Assembly (NCBI RefSeq): GCF_000346465.2
Contig: NC_034011.1
Span: 5,236,440-5,300,439, forward strand
Length of the DNA: 64,000 bases
Reading direction: 5' to 3'
DNA from: Prunus persica
Lineage: Eukaryota; Streptophyta; Magnoliopsida; Rosales; Rosaceae
Below are positions 1-12,210 of this stretch, one piece after another (position 1 is the stretch's first letter; each line of letters begins with the position of its first letter). The position numbers and the translations under genes are program-made. Below the pieces are notes generated by a model. The model was not told the DNA's origin, did not search any database, and saw only the letters and a list, made by a program, of their open reading frames with translations.

Positions 1-356
1 CCTGCCTGGCAGCCGACAGAGAAAATAGAATAAGACAAAAAAAGTTTGTTATCCAGCTGGAAATCCTACAGAGCAAGGATGACTAGTCATCCAGATGACT
101 AGTCATCATTTTATGAAAACAGTTTTAATGCCATGATATGCAATGCATACTTACCTTTGTCAAATTGCTTGAACCTCCATAGGATAGATGTTAGTTTAAG
201 AACACCTAGAGTAGCTATTCTTAAACTAAGCTTGAGCTTGATAAAATACAAAAAATCCTATTACATAACTTGTCAAGGGAAGCCAAAAAAAAATAACTCA
301 AAATTCATACATTAACAATGGTGATTAAATATTTGAATATATTTCAACAGTGAACA

Positions 357-424
357 GTATAGCCTTGTAGCTATACGAATTAAATATTTGAATATATTTC
401 AACGGTATAGCCGCGCGGCTATAC
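357..424. repeat. Two palindromic dyads with duplicated AT-rich flank
   Basis: The second dyad (405-424) is the perfect palindrome GTATAGCCGCGCGGCTATAC. The first, 48 bp upstream, is a degenerate version with the same outer arms. Each is preceded by nearly the same AT-rich segment (about 324-349 and 378-403). The dyad is the same as those in the large array at 47.6-55.2 kb, but the flanks here are different. Confidence 0.85.
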
Positions 425-476
425 TAATTGGTCCAAACATGACCTTCTCTGAAATGCCAAAGAGTGCAGAGAGTGA

Positions 477-600
477 GTGTGTGGGAGAGAGAGGGTGGGG
501 AGAGGGAGAGAGAGTTGGTGGTGTGAGAAGGGGGTGGGTGTGTGGGTTTGCCATCGGGTAGGGTGTGTGGGGGTGGTGGGTTCTGATGGGTGGCTGTGGT
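477..600. repeat. Purine- and GT-rich low-complexity tract
   Basis: A run of GA, GGGA and GTGG motifs with very few C bases on the plus strand. It produces spurious open frames on both strands. No function is visible. Confidence 0.7.
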
Positions 601-1024
601 TCTATTTTCCACTGCTTTTTTTTTTCTTTTCAAATTTTCTTAATTAGCTTATGTAGTATGTACACATCAGCTGTCACATTATGTAATATAAAATTGTGGT
701 ATAAAAATATGGTAAGACTAGTATTATTCTTATCCCTCTTCATATCGATACAATTTAAATGTTAATTTTTGGTTTTAAAACTTTCCACTTTCCACTTAGA
801 TTGATAAAATGAAAGTCGAAATAATGAGAAATGAAATTTGTCACTATAATCAGTCTCGAGATTTTAAGGGTTTTATGCAAAAATACAATTCTACTCACAC
901 AATTTTTTTTTCAATAATTATAAAGACATTACATATATATAAAGAACTTCTAATTATTGGAATAACTTACTCCTTTTTACAAAGTGAAATAATTTCTTAA
1001 TATTTTTAAGCATAAAAAGCACCT

Positions 1025-1182
1025 TTAGTTAAGAGTGCTGCTATTTCCATCCGCATATCCTATTTTCCCACCCAACATGTAATTTGAAAAAAAATACAAT
1101 CTTGTCTTTTCACTCACCATTATTCTTAAGGTGGGTGAGGAAATAGGACATGTAGGTGAAAATAGCATCACTTTTAGTCAAA
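1025..1182. mobile_element. Short MITE with long terminal inverted repeats
   Basis: The left 45 or so bases (from AGTTAAGAGTGCTGCTATTT) match the reverse complement of the right end (AGTGATGCTATTTTCACC in that direction), leaving a short centre. TTA occurs at both ends, which would fit a Tourist-like 3-bp duplication, but the exact ends are uncertain. Confidence 0.6.
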
Positions 1183-1771
1183 AATATATTAAATAAGATA
1201 ATCATTGGATTATATTGATGGGTATATAACTTTCAACCATTTAAGACTTGCAAAAAGAAAAATAAAAGGAAAAATTTGCTTGTTAGAAACCAAAAGCTCA
1301 AATATCATATTCATAAATTTGTAAGAGAAGCCCAAAAGGCTATCACACCATTACAGAGAAAGGGCTTTACCATATAAGGATAAATAAGAGGGCACCAAGA
1401 TAAAATAGTCCAGTTTTTCAAAAATTGTACAAATCAGTCGAATCATTGTCCGACAGTGGGATGAAATAAACTCTTAAGTCACTCATGCAGAGTAACATTG
1501 AACAACTCTCGGGTCACCATCCGACAGTAACTGGACTGATTTGTCCAATTTCTGAAGGACTGGACCATTTTAACATTTTGTCTTGTGTGAAGGAATTTTT
1601 TTTTATCATTTTCTGTTAAGAGAATCGTACTAGGCCTGGTAAAACCAACTGTGCTTGGCACATATCATTACATGGCTAAAATTTTTGGGGCCTAAAATTG
1701 TGTAAACCGTTGGACTATTTACCTGGGTTGCTTTTTTCTTTTGCCCAAACAATCTATATTTACTTAATTAA

Positions 1772-2042
1772 CTACTAGCCTATTCGCACGCGCTTCTGCA
1801 ATTGTGAGAGGTTTTTTTAAAAAAAAAAATTTAATTATTTTAGAATTTAAAAAAATAATGGGTAGTTGTGTTCCATAAAAATAAGACCTATTATCTAATT
1901 TTGTTTTAATATGAAAAAGTGTGAATTTACCATATTATCCTCATTTAATTAATAATTTCAATTCTTAATGTTTGCATAACTAATTACATTTTTTTGGTAT
2001 TTTGAATGTTTCACCAATCTCGGCTTTTTGCTATATATATAG
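1772..2042. repeat. Dispersed repeat, copy A
   Basis: It is clearly related to 57648-57940. Both begin near CTAGCC followed by an imperfect hairpin of CACGC/GCGTG type. Both share blocks such as TTCCATAAAA and CCTCATTTAATTAATAATTT, and both end at a CTATATATATAGA-like sequence. A non-autonomous Helitron or MITE is possible; no superfamily can be proven here. Confidence 0.55.
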
Positions 2043-2587
2043 ATTAAACCTCATATTATAAACTAATACAAATGATCGTTAGTGTGGTTTGAGGTACTCC
2101 TAATTTTATTGAGGACTTTCTTTTTTTTCAACAGATTCTATGAGTCGGGGTCAGACTTCATGTTTCCCCACTCCAATTTTCAAGTTCATATCCTCGCTCT
2201 CTAAGGTCTTTCGGAAAACAAATGATTGTTGTGTTTATCTGATTTTAAAAACATGTAAAATTGTCTAAGCAGTTCAAGGAATGTTGGCTTGCATGGGGAT
2301 TGAATGATCTGATGACTTTCTTTTTTAATAAAAATAATTAAAGTAAAAAGTAAAGATTGATCTTATGATTGTCATAACTTAAGGGCAAATTTATTTCAGA
2401 TTCTCATCCTTACAACCAATAACATAGAACTCTAGAACATGCATATTTTCTATTGCATTGCCCAGCCACACAATTCATTTTGGCTGAAATCACTACATAA
2501 AAGCAATCAAATTCCATTATGAATAATAAGATTTGTTAAGAATTACTACAACCACATGTTGCATAATTCTGTTCACGTGATCACTCT

Positions 2588-3173
2588 TTAGTTCTTTGTT
2601 GAAGCCTGAGCATTGGTGCATGTTCCCGAGCAAGAATCCACACAATTCTTCACCTTTTCTTCATCTGAGAAAAAAAAAAATTAAGACAAAGCGTCAGTCG
2701 AATACATACGTCACAAAACAAACACACAAACGAGTAAAATTTTAGCAACTATACGTATAATATCATCACGTACGTACGTGGTGTTATTAGTTCACCTATG
2801 TTATGAAATATGTATATTTATTGATATTATGCCATAAAATATAAGCTTGTTACCACCAGGGCGGTCACAAAATAGAGAGAGAAATGAAATTACTTGGATT
2901 ATCTTTGGTGCTGATATTAGTGCACAAAGAGGTGGCACAACCAAGCTTGCAGAAGTGGAGAGAATTTGTTTGGTGGCCGTCCGAAGGTTCAGGAGTTAGG
3001 ATGCACTTTTTCAAGCAGCGAATCCCACATTTGAGAGGATTGTGTTCATTGACAATGCAGATGCCAAAGCAAGCACCATAGCACAGTTGGAATAGTTGAG
3101 CTGTGGACTGCCCCATGACCAATCCCAGCACTAAACAAACCAGCACTGCGCACCTAACTTGTTTGCCTTCCAT
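2588..3173 (-). CDS. Thionin-like secreted cysteine-rich peptide 1
   Basis: The coding exons are 3173-2894 and 2664-2588, separated by a 229-nt GT-AG phase-1 intron; the product is 118 aa. I chose the ATG at 3173 (MEGKQV), not the in-frame one at 3194, because the paralogues start at the equivalent MDKK/MEKK/MENR position. Residues 1 to about 26 form a signal peptide ending in GQSTAQ. The mature part has CYGACFGIC and CGIRCLKKC (two C-x3-C-x3-C blocks), then FCKLGCATSLC, and an acidic second exon with CVDSCSGTC. This is the plant thionin-like family, of secreted and probably defence-related peptides. The donor is CCAA|GTAA, so the usual NPG at the junction becomes NPN. Its core promoter is less conserved than in the paralogues. 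Confidence 0.85.
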
Positions 3174-4857
3174 TCTCTCTCTTCTAGCAAACACCTAGCT
3201 AAGCTCTGAATTTGCTGAATGACAAGCTTTGTATTGTCTTAAAAGGGTTTATGTAGGCTAGATGGGTATACTGAATATGGTATATGTATATATATTCATA
3301 GCTAGATTGATCAATACCATATGTGACTTCAAATACGAGCCACTTGATTTCTATACATTAATAAAAATTCAATTTCGATTTTTCCTTTCCTTTTGGAGGC
3401 TTCAATCCCATGTTAGAATTTTTGGACAAGTAAAAAATTTAGCAGTAGTTTTCCCATTAGATTTTCTATATTTGACTTTTAGATTTTCAATTTGACTTTG
3501 AGCTCTATGAATTTTCCATAAACTATTGCCGTGTTCTAGTTTTCCCATTAGATTTTCTATATTTGACTTTTAGATTTCCAATTTGACTTTGAGCTCTATG
3601 AACTTTCCATCTAATAGGGTAATTTTAATCAGTAATTCATATAATATGAATTGTTATGGTGTTCGCCACATTAGTTGGTAATTAAAAATTGATAAATAAG
3701 TTGGTGTCATGAGTTAGCTGTGTCTCCTAAACTATTCCCATTTTAATATAGCCACATGAAATGCATGTGAGTGAGCCATTTCTAATGGTAATTTTGTTAT
3801 TTAATCATATATTTTATCTTCCCAACCTATCACTTCCTCCATTTCATTCCTTTCAAGCAGCACAGTGATAAAAATACCCTGAAAAAGAAAAGCATTATGT
3901 GTGCGGTACATGCCTACATGTATACAGTAGTAATGTAGCACCACATGGCATTTGCCAGCTGGTGGTTCGGACAAATGATGTGACGACACCTAGACAAAGC
4001 TACTAAAAGAAAACGAGGCTCCAGCGCAGCCCAGCTGCCATGGCAACAGGCCCTCCCAGCGAGATTTGGACCTCCAGCACGCAACAAAAGAAAGAAGGTA
4101 TTTCCGATGATTCTTTTGTCTACACATGCGAATTCATGGCATTTCAAAGACTCACGTACTGACGGTTTTCCAGCAAAGTTTATCTGAATAGATAGATAAT
4201 CAAAACCTATGATATAAATTACATTATGTAATGGCTATCCATGCCCAAAGACCTTCCCTGCTGCTGCTGATAGTATTTATGAATCTTTCTCTACATCCAT
4301 GGGAAAGCTTTGCAAGGTTTTTTTTTTTTTTTTTTCTCTCTCTTTTGGGTTGTTAATATTACAATAAATCCCACCTAAAATCTGTTTTAGAGTTTGTATA
4401 GGAAAGAATGATTTCCTTTCATGGTTTATAAGCACCAACACCTTTTAAACACTAAATAGAATATGGGCTTAATAGAAGCAAAGTTGGGCATCATCTTAAT
4501 TTGGTCGACCAATTTTTCAGATTTTTCTAACCAATAACATGTGAATTTATCATTGTGTATGATTGTAAGTACGCGGTAGATTTAAACATGGAAATGCGTC
4601 AATTGTTTCTGAATTGTCTATGCAAATAAATATAACAAGTAGACCCTATTTTTTCCTACAACAACATGTTTGGCTCATGAATTAGAGATTTGGGAACGGA
4701 TAGTCCATGCTAATTTAATCTGGACAAAATAAATCAGTAAAGAAACATCAATACAACGAAGTCATGAGATCTATGTATTTGGGACATATTGAAACACATA
4801 TCAGCTTTTGTCTAGTTCATCACCAGATTATTACATTTAAGAAAAGAAAACGTAACA
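3174..4857. other. Intergenic spacer, no gene seen
   Basis: It contains a 91-bp-period direct duplication (about 3447-3620), a poly-T run near 4320-4336 and AT-rich sequence. No supportable exon, TIR or target duplication was found. Confidence 0.55.
3447..3620. repeat. Two-copy direct duplication, period 91 bp
   Basis: The segment beginning AGTTTTCCCATTAGATTTTC at 3447 recurs at 3538 with only a few differences. It is a simple local tandem duplication. Confidence 0.85.
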
Positions 4858-5161
4858 TTATATCATATAATTATGTAGCCCCAACCAAAATCGTATTGTA
4901 GGAGGGCATTTGAAAACACCATCCAAGCAACTAGCCATACAAGTATCATAACACTCTGTTGACTCCGCATCCACAGTCATTCCACATTTCTCACACTGAA
5001 GAAAGCACATTTTATGGCAGCATGCTTTCTTTCGCAGGAATCAAACTATCATGATCACAAGATAAGATGAAGGGAACCATCGATGGATTTGCGGAGATTT
5101 TATCATCACCTTGTGTTCTAATTTCAGCTAAAACAGCACCAATAATTACCACACACTCCAT
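4858..5161 (-). CDS. Candidate divergent cysteine-rich secreted peptide
   Basis: A two-exon model fits. Exon 1 is 5161-5110 (MECVVIIGAVLAEIRTQ, signal-peptide-like) and exon 2 is 5024-4858, joined across an 85-nt intron with GTGATG donor and GAAAG acceptor; the product is 72 aa. Exon 2 has nine cysteines in the order CC-x3-C-x3-C-x2-C, then CYDTCMASC and a final C. The two C-x3-C-x3-C blocks are the same framework as in the neighbouring thionin-like genes, and strand and location agree. However, the spacing between the blocks is longer, the FCKLGC block is missing, and the splice sites are weak. Without the intron the frame shifts, so a pseudogene is the main alternative. Confidence 0.45.
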
Positions 5162-5230
5162 AATCTAATCATCGCCATAATAATGAGCCTAATTATCTCA
5201 ATATTGCTTTAATTTAGTACACAAGATGGG

Positions 5231-5726
5231 CACTGGCGGATCAAGAATTTTTTTAGCGGAGGTGCGATATTGACTAAGTATCGAAAAATAGTTTTTCGGA
5301 ATAATCAGTTTCTCAAGATAATTTTTGGCGGCTTTTATTCCTTACACATCAAATAAGAAAACTTGATTTTATGAGATTTTAGTATGAAGTATATATTGAC
5401 TTAATGAGCCATCATTTTTAGCCTAAATCATATTTTGCACTAAAACCGATTTTTCATATTTTGATTTGGTGGGAATTTGACTTTCTAGTATTTTTATTTG
5501 AATCCAAATGGAGGGTTCCTTATGTACATTGTAAACTTAAGTAAATGGAGTAATATAAAAATAAATGAAAGTAAAAGGACAAAGACATTTACTTAAATGT
5601 TGAAAATGAAAATAAGGTAATATGTACACCAATTGATCAAATGGGCAATTTGAAACACCTACAATGGTTTTTCCAACGAGGGGAGGTGCAGCTGCACCTC
5701 CTTGCGCCTTAATGGGTTCGCCATTG
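5231..5726. mobile_element. Non-autonomous hAT-like element with 8-bp TSD
   Basis: It starts CACTGGCGGATCAAG, and its end in reverse complement reads CAATGGCGAACCCA. It is flanked on both sides by AAGATGGG (5223-5230 and 5727-5734). An 8-bp duplication with a CA(G/C)TGGCGGA-type terminus is the hAT signature. The element is 496 bp with no transposase coding. An inner GGAGGTGCAGCTGCACCTCC palindrome lies near the right end. Confidence 0.85.
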
Positions 5727-5778
5727 AAGATGGGGAATTAAGAAAAGTCAAAATAATTACAGTCTAGCTTAATTACAT

Positions 5779-6240
5779 GTATGATGTGTTTACTAATCAG
5801 GAATTAGAATTCTCATCAAGAATTGAATTCCACCTATGGAGAATTCATGTGTTTACTTCATATCAAGGAATTGAAAAGTAAGTGGGGCCCATACAAACTT
5901 AGGAATTGAATTCTAATTCCTGAAGAACTAACTCATTAGGAATTCATCTTTTTTATCCATTATATCCTCACACAATTTTAAAAATTCTAAATTTGATATC
6001 TACTTTAACCTAACAACGAGGGTATTTTAATAATTAGTACCACTCTTACCCCTATTCCATATGATTTAGTAAACAATTTCAATAAGAATCTGGAATCTAA
6101 CTCCTCTCAATCTATTTGGTTTAGTAAACAACTTCAGTAAGAATCTAAAATCTAATTCTCCTCAATCCAACTCCTCCTCAATTCAATTCATCTTCAATTC
6201 AATTTCTTTTAATCTAATTATGAATTAGTAAAACATACTA
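5779..6240. mobile_element. MITE with inverted ends, unassigned superfamily
   Basis: The left end (GTATGATGTGTTTACTAATC) matches the reverse complement of the right end (AGTATGTTTTACTAATTC). AGGAATT/AATTCCT motifs are repeated in both orientations inside. There is no coding capacity. Ends are approximate. Confidence 0.6.
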
Positions 6241-6895
6241 ATAATATAAGAGGCTGAGTGTGTCTTTTGTATATAAGTATGAGGGCAAGGTTGATTAAAT
6301 ATTTTAATATTAATATTTGAGTAGGGTTTGCCCTTTCACCGGTCTAGACTCTTTTAGAGTAAGCAATTAAAAAAACAAAGAGGGTATCAATGTTTCTTAA
6401 CATGCATCGACGAACGTGTCACGTGGACGGCCTACTCAGCAATGTCTCGTCAATCGAGATGTGTCACGTAGACGGCCTACTCAGCAAGGACGGGGGGATT
6501 TATCACCCTTGTATTTAAGAATGCAATTGGCTGGGTTTAATCAAATATTCAATCTGAGCACTATTTGGAAGCTTTTGGAAGCTCTGCATCCTCACATGCT
6601 ATCATTTTGTCACTATTTTGGGGGTGTTTTTTTTTCCTCAGGATGTCGGTAAATTCAGTATTTTGGGGGGCCAAAAGAAAACAATAATTCAAAGCCCCAC
6701 ACTCACGAGAAAGCAAACCCGTGAACCTTATCACTTTCGAAATAGAACAGAGCCAGTCCAAGTCCAAGGCAAATCATATCATACAACTAAGGCCACAAAC
6801 TAATGTTTATATATTGCTTGGTTTTTAATACTAAATTAGCCTCCCATAATATGATTAGTTTATCAAGAATAATAAACATTTACTTATAAAAGTAA
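6241..6895. other. Intergenic; short direct repeat only
   Basis: A 27-bp sequence containing GTGTCACG then GACGGCCTACTCAGCAA occurs twice (about 6415-6441 and 6461-6487). No gene is visible in the rest. Confidence 0.5.
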
Positions 6896-7466
6896 TCATA
6901 AATTCTTCTTAGGCGGTGAGGTAATCTTGATTTTACATCTCCCTGAGCAAGAATCCACGCAGCCGCTCACTTTCTCTACCTCTACACTCAGAAAAAGAAC
7001 CCAAATTAAAACAAATAAACATGAAGAACAAATAAATTAAATCCATAGACAAGGGAAGTGGAATTTTCATTTTAACCTACAATCATCAGTTGTATATAAT
7101 TATGTGTCTATCTCTTTCATTAATAAACATACGATTACATATACAACCGGTGATAAGGGAGAATGATTTCGTACCTGGGTTTTGTTTAGTGCTGAAATTG
7201 GAACACAAGGTAGAAGCACATCCAAGCTTGCAGAAGTCATACTGATTGTGGTTTTGGATATTACTCTGACCTAAAGGAGGGTTTGGAATGATGCAATCTT
7301 TCAAGCATTCAAGGGTGCATGAGCCAACCGTGTTGTTAGGAATGATGACACAGAGGATGAAGCAGCTCCCATAGCAGCTTTCGAAAGAAGCAGTGGACTG
7401 ACCCACAAGCATCATCCCCAGCACCAAATAAGCGACCGCCAGTGACCTCAATTCCTTCTTATCCAT
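6896..7466 (-). CDS. Thionin-like secreted cysteine-rich peptide 2
   Basis: The exons are 7466-7175 and 6981-6896 with a 193-nt GT-AG phase-1 intron; the product is 125 aa. The start is MDKKELRS at 7466; upstream in-frame ATGs (7475, 7535) lie in the leader and the paralogues do not use them. The signal peptide runs to about GQSTAS. The mature part has CYGSCFILC, CTLECLKDC, then FCKLGCASTLC and NPG at the exon junction. Exon 2 continues with CVDSCSGRC and a basic tail. It is the longest of the five because of a longer loop before FCK and a longer C-terminus. Secretion and a defence role are inferred from the family. Confidence 0.88.
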
Positions 7467-7548
7467 CGATCTCATTCTCTCTGCCGACCGAACCAAGAAA
7501 TGACAAATGAAACTTATAGCTAAATGGCAGAGCACATGTCGCTACCCC

Positions 7549-7556
7549 TATTTATA
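7549..7556 (-). promoter_or_regulatory. TATA box of thionin-like gene 2
   Basis: TATAAATA on the minus strand, followed by GGGG, 83 bp upstream of the ATG. The same TATAAATA core is found upstream of genes 3, 4 and 5, and the GGG context upstream of genes 3 and 5. Confidence 0.7.
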
Positions 7557-8877
7557 ATGGCTTGGTTTATATGTGGACAGTCTGGATAGAACCGGTAGAG
7601 ACAGCAGCCAGGTAACTATGTTGGCATAATTGTTTGAAACGACCCGCTCCGAATTCCTTTCGACATCAGGCCCACTTATTAACAATATTCTTCTTTTCGA
7701 AAAAAAAAAAAAAAAAAAAGAGGCTCGAGACTTTCTGCTGAAATTTCGGCAAAGTCTCTTCTGAAAAATGGACTTTTCCCAACCAACAGCGTGCACAATA
7801 CAATAGCACACAGTTTATAAAATAGGCCTCCGGCCTTACATCCAACCCTAACCTGAACGATAACAGAACAATTCTAAAGAAATTCAGTTTACATATGCAA
7901 CAAGGGCAAGTAGAAGGCCAGTAAGGGAGTGATTTTTTCAGCGACACTAACAAATCACTCATATTATTAACACATATATATTTTTATTTATTAATACTAT
8001 ACAATAAATATAAATCCGTGAATGTTCTAATTAATACCACACATTAGGACTTCAATAAGTTACGGATTGGAGTCCTCTATGGCCGGTCTTGACTTTTGGG
8101 TGGCTTCGGACATAAATTAAAATGAGGCCTTCCGATTTTATACTAAAAAATAATTTTGTAATATTTAATTAACAATTTTGACCTAAAAATAAATAAATGG
8201 AAAGAAATTCAAAGATTTGAAACACTAATAAAAAGAAAACAAATAAAATTCTGATTTTTTTTTAATGAAGAATAAAATTCTGAATTTTTTATTTTTTTTG
8301 GCTTCTCAAGATTAATCCTAGTTGCTTCCTAGCCTTGCCCCAAGACTACTACAAATATTTTTTTATGGAGCTAAGGAGCTAAGCTCACTTTATATAATTC
8401 TAGGTTTTTCATGGACCAAGTAAAACAATAATTAAAATATATATATGTATAATTTTTGTATATTTGACTTTTTGACTTCAAACTGAAAAATATAATTTGA
8501 CAAGGTAAAAATTGCTTTCGATAAAGAAAGCAGCACATCATGAAATATTAAACTTGTTTCAATATCAAAAGAATATCAAACATTTGTAAATTATTATAGT
8601 TTGATTTTTCAAATGCAATATCAAAATAATTCTTGTAAATTTTAAATATAATTATGGATTTTGACCTAAAAAATAAATAAATGCTGCCAAAAAAAACCCC
8701 CAATTCAAAGATTTAAAGCAATAATAAAAAGATAACAAATAAAATTATGATATTTTTCAAAAAGAGGCGTTGGACTCCTGTGTTCTATTTAGCGAACATG
8801 CTATTTAGTGAACTACTTTCTAGGCTCACTATATTAGACGAGCGAGTGAGGTGTTTTCTTCACTGTTGGACTATATA
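7557..8877. other. Intergenic; local duplicated AT-rich block
   Basis: There is a poly-A run near 7700-7718. A segment around 8170-8260 (TTTTGACCTAAAAATAAATA onward) recurs at about 8650-8750. GGCCGGTCTTGACTTTTGGG at 8082 resembles the start of the repeat near 55590. No gene is visible. Confidence 0.5.
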
Positions 8878-9240
8878 GTGCCCGTTTGGCATTGCTTATT
8901 TGGGGTAATAAGTGATTTTTTAAAAATTTTGAGAAGCCCAACCCGTTTGGTAAACTGTGAGAAAATCACTTATTGTTAAAAATTGCTGTGAGAGAAAGCT
9001 ATAAGGGAAAGCAGCTAATTAGTTGCTTTCATTTTTTGATTATGCAGGAATCAGTTTCGAAGAGGCGCTGGGTTTAATGATTATGCGGCAATCATTTTTT
9101 GATTATGCATACAATCAATACCAACAATACTTTTAACAAAATTTTACCAAACGCCAAACTGTTTTTTCTCACAGCTGATTTCTCTCACAGCAAATCTGAC
9201 AGCGATTATTTTCACAGCACAGCAATGCCAAACTAGCCCA
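8878..9240. mobile_element. MITE with TTTGGCATTGC inverted ends
   Basis: It begins GTGCCCGTTTGGCATTGC, and its end in reverse complement reads TGGGCTAGTTTGGCATTGC. Several CTGTGAGAGAAA/TTTCTCACAG inverted sub-repeats lie inside. It is 363 bp and non-coding. No clear target duplication, so the superfamily is open. Confidence 0.7.
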
Positions 9241-9680
9241 TAACCTCATTTAAGTTAGTCTCGTATATTACCAAATATGAATTTCGAGTGTTATCTAACA
9301 CAGTCCAGTTCAGTAAGGCGTACCAAACATGGCCATGTAGAGCATATATGAATCTTGAGGCCCCCAAATTTGGGGGCCATGCCCAGGGTCGGCCTAACTG
9401 ACATGACTCCCTTTTAATCCATCTTACCTTCAGGATTGTGCAAACTTTCCATTCCTTCCATGCGACCACTTACAAATAATACAGGAGCGTTTTAGATCAT
9501 TTCTCCTTATTTTTTTCTTTCTTTCTATTTAAATTAAAGACTTAAACTATGAAGCGTGCCAACCCGTGAACATTTAGATAAGAACTAGTTTTGGAAGCAG
9601 AGCCAATCCAAAATAATATATCATTCATAATTCATTATTTTAGTTTCAAATTGGCCTTACATAATATGATTAGCTAAACC

Positions 9681-10664
9681 CTAATTCTTATTTGGTGGTA
9701 AGAAGGTATTCGAGGCGCATCTGTCTGAGCAAGAATCTACACAGCCGCCCACTTTCTCAATATCTGCACGCGAAAGATAACTCATGTTATTTGGCCAAAA
9801 AAAAGAAAAAAAACTCATGTTAAAAGGAGCAAGACAAATTAGGTCAAATTACAATTTTGACCCATGCAATTTATTTTGTTTTTAATTAAGGTCAAATTGG
9901 TAACTTCGTTTTATGGTTTGATGACGTATGTTTGGTCTTTTTTTTGTTGTTGCCACGTCATCAAACTGTCCAAAGAATAGGTAGACATGTGAATTTGGCC
10001 TTATTGCTGACTAATTAATGTAAAACATTAGAGATGTGGTTGTAATTGTTTGAACTAAAGTGGAAACTCTTCCAACTTATATGAAAGAAAGGGGGCATTA
10101 GAATTCTCATTCTTTAATACGATAGTTTTGTTTTGTTTTTTTTTTTCGCTAAGCTCATATATTAGATTAGATTTTGATTTTCGTTAATAGGTATATGATT
10201 ATAATTATGCACGTAGATACATGTAACGTGCAAACGAATGCATATATGTGAATGTATAATCTACTTAATTAATGAAAGACCAAAATTAAAATCTAATCTA
10301 AATTTAAGGGTTGATAACAAAATCATTTTATTCGATTATGACCTAAATGGAGGATGATTTAAGTTTGAAAATTATTTGTACCTGGGTTTTCTTGATCCAA
10401 TAAACTGGCACACAAGGAAGAAGCACATCCAACCTTGCAGAAGTAGTGACTGTTTTTGGGGACACTATGTAAAGAAGGACTGTCGAACGCACATTCAGCT
10501 ATGCATATAACGCCACATGCGGCAACCCCAAAAAGGCCTTTGGTTTTCCTACATTTATCCACGCAATTACCGTAGCATCCTGGATTGTCAACAGCACTGC
10601 TCTGCGCCACCAGAAACCCTAACACCAAGCAACCCATCACTAAACACATAACTCTATTCTCCAT
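9681..10664 (-). CDS. Thionin-like secreted cysteine-rich peptide 3
   Basis: The exons are 10664-10382 and 9763-9681. The 618-nt intron is the longest in the family here; it is GT-AG and phase 1. The product is 121 aa starting MENRVMCL. The signal peptide ends near AQSSAV. The mature part begins DNPGCYGNCVDKC, followed by CGVICIAEC, FCKVGCASSLC and NPG at the junction. Exon 2 gives CVDSCSDRC and an asparagine-ending tail. The first half shares the VDNP start with gene 4, so these two appear to be the closest relatives in the cluster. Confidence 0.88.
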
Positions 10665-10776
10665 TTTCTAACAAAGTTTTCTTAAGCCTCTCTCTCTCTC
10701 TCTAGCTTTGCACAATAAAATCTATCAGAAAAATTATTCAAAACCTAGATAGCATGAGGTTGCACTTCTTTACCCC

Positions 10777-10784
10777 TATTTATA
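10777..10784 (-). promoter_or_regulatory. TATA box of thionin-like gene 3
   Basis: TATAAATA followed by GGGG on the minus strand, 113 bp upstream of the ATG. A CT-repeat leader lies between them (10687-10702 on the plus strand). Confidence 0.7.
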
Positions 10785-12210
10785 CAATTTGCGAGGTCTT
10801 GCTAATATAGAGTACAATTCCACATGCGTTGTTAGAGTTCAACTCTCATCTTGCCTCTCTCTAGACTTTAAGCCTTCTTTCCCGAAAAGGAAGAAGAAGA
10901 AGAAGAAGAAGAAGTAGTAGAGGGGTTCAATTAAACACAAACATAAGAGGATGGTGTTGGTGTACATGTATGGGATCATAAATGCATAAGTGAATGGTGT
11001 ACATGTGGTTTGTTATGTTGGCTTATAAGTCAATGCGTGCGCTTGATTTGATAAGGCAATAATACGTGTGATTTTAGTGAGAAAAAAGAAAATATCAAAT
11101 AAATTAATTAGGACTAAGAAAAGAATACTTCTCAGGATTGTCATACCATGTAAATATGATAACACGGTAAGTTTAGCAAATTTTGTTTATTTTACTAATA
11201 AGAGAAGAGTTATTTGAAATTGATTTTTTTTTTTTTATTAGAAAGAGAAAAATCACTAAATCAAAAATAATTAGTGTAAGTCTAGCCAATGATTCAATGA
11301 ATAATATATTTGTACATATTCGAAAATTTTGTCTCTATTCTGACACATACCGGTGTATGGAAAATATGGTTTGTGTTTGTATAAAATTTTAATGTCTCAT
11401 CTGGTTATCATTGTAAGAATAGAAAGAAAAAAGAGAAGAAAGATTGAGAAAATTTTTGTCTTTATTTTTTCTATTAGTTTGAATGAGTAGCACAAGTGTT
11501 GTTACAAATGTACTTATTTATATATATTTGATGATAAAACAAAATGCACTTATATATACACTGAGATTTAACTTCTGCCCTAAGATAGCAGACTGAGTCT
11601 TAACAAGACTGCTCAACAGTCTAACCAATCTTCGGTGACATGCAAGATTGCATTTCCATCAATTAACATATGCTCTCGTCGCAAGTTTTTTTTTTTTTAA
11701 TGCGGAAACTGAAATTACAAAATGAAACCCTAGCACAAGAAAATTCAATACCTTATAGGATTTAAGACAAACTATCCCATACATTTTCATCTGTGCATAA
11801 GGTACGATTGCATATTCTTAGTTCATCTCTTTTTTTTTTACTTTTTAATACGGTCATGCCTAATTTTATCACTTTTACGGGAATTAATGTTATTAATGCA
11901 AATTATTTTCCGAACTATAACGTGTTCAAATGGAGAATTTTTTGGTTTGGTCGTGAAACCGCTATGTGATATTATTAATTTATTTATATTATTGTATATG
12001 TATTTATTTAATCTGTGAAATATCAATCATTTCTACCTATAGTTTTTTCTACAATTCACTCCATCAAGATGTTAGTTTAGTCGCTCAACCACAAATTGCA
12101 CGAGTAACACATAAGATTGTTCTTTTTTATTTCCAACTTAGCCTTACATCATATGGGCAGACTTCATACATTTGTGAAAGTATATATATAATTAAGAAAC
12201 CAAATCCTTC
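10785..12210. other. Intergenic; GAA microsatellite
   Basis: It contains an AAG/GAA repeat at about 10889-10914 and AT-rich DNA. Short frames at 11183 and 11838-12214 lack homology or composition signals, and I do not support them as genes. Confidence 0.5.

Larger units (their letters stand above)
1..2587. other. Intergenic, no gene seen
   Basis: No coding exon could be supported on either strand. The stretch holds two palindromic dyads (357-424), a purine/GT-rich tract (about 477-600), a short MITE (1025-1182) and a dispersed repeat (about 1772-2042). The rest is AT-rich sequence with only short, low-complexity reading frames. Confidence 0.6.
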
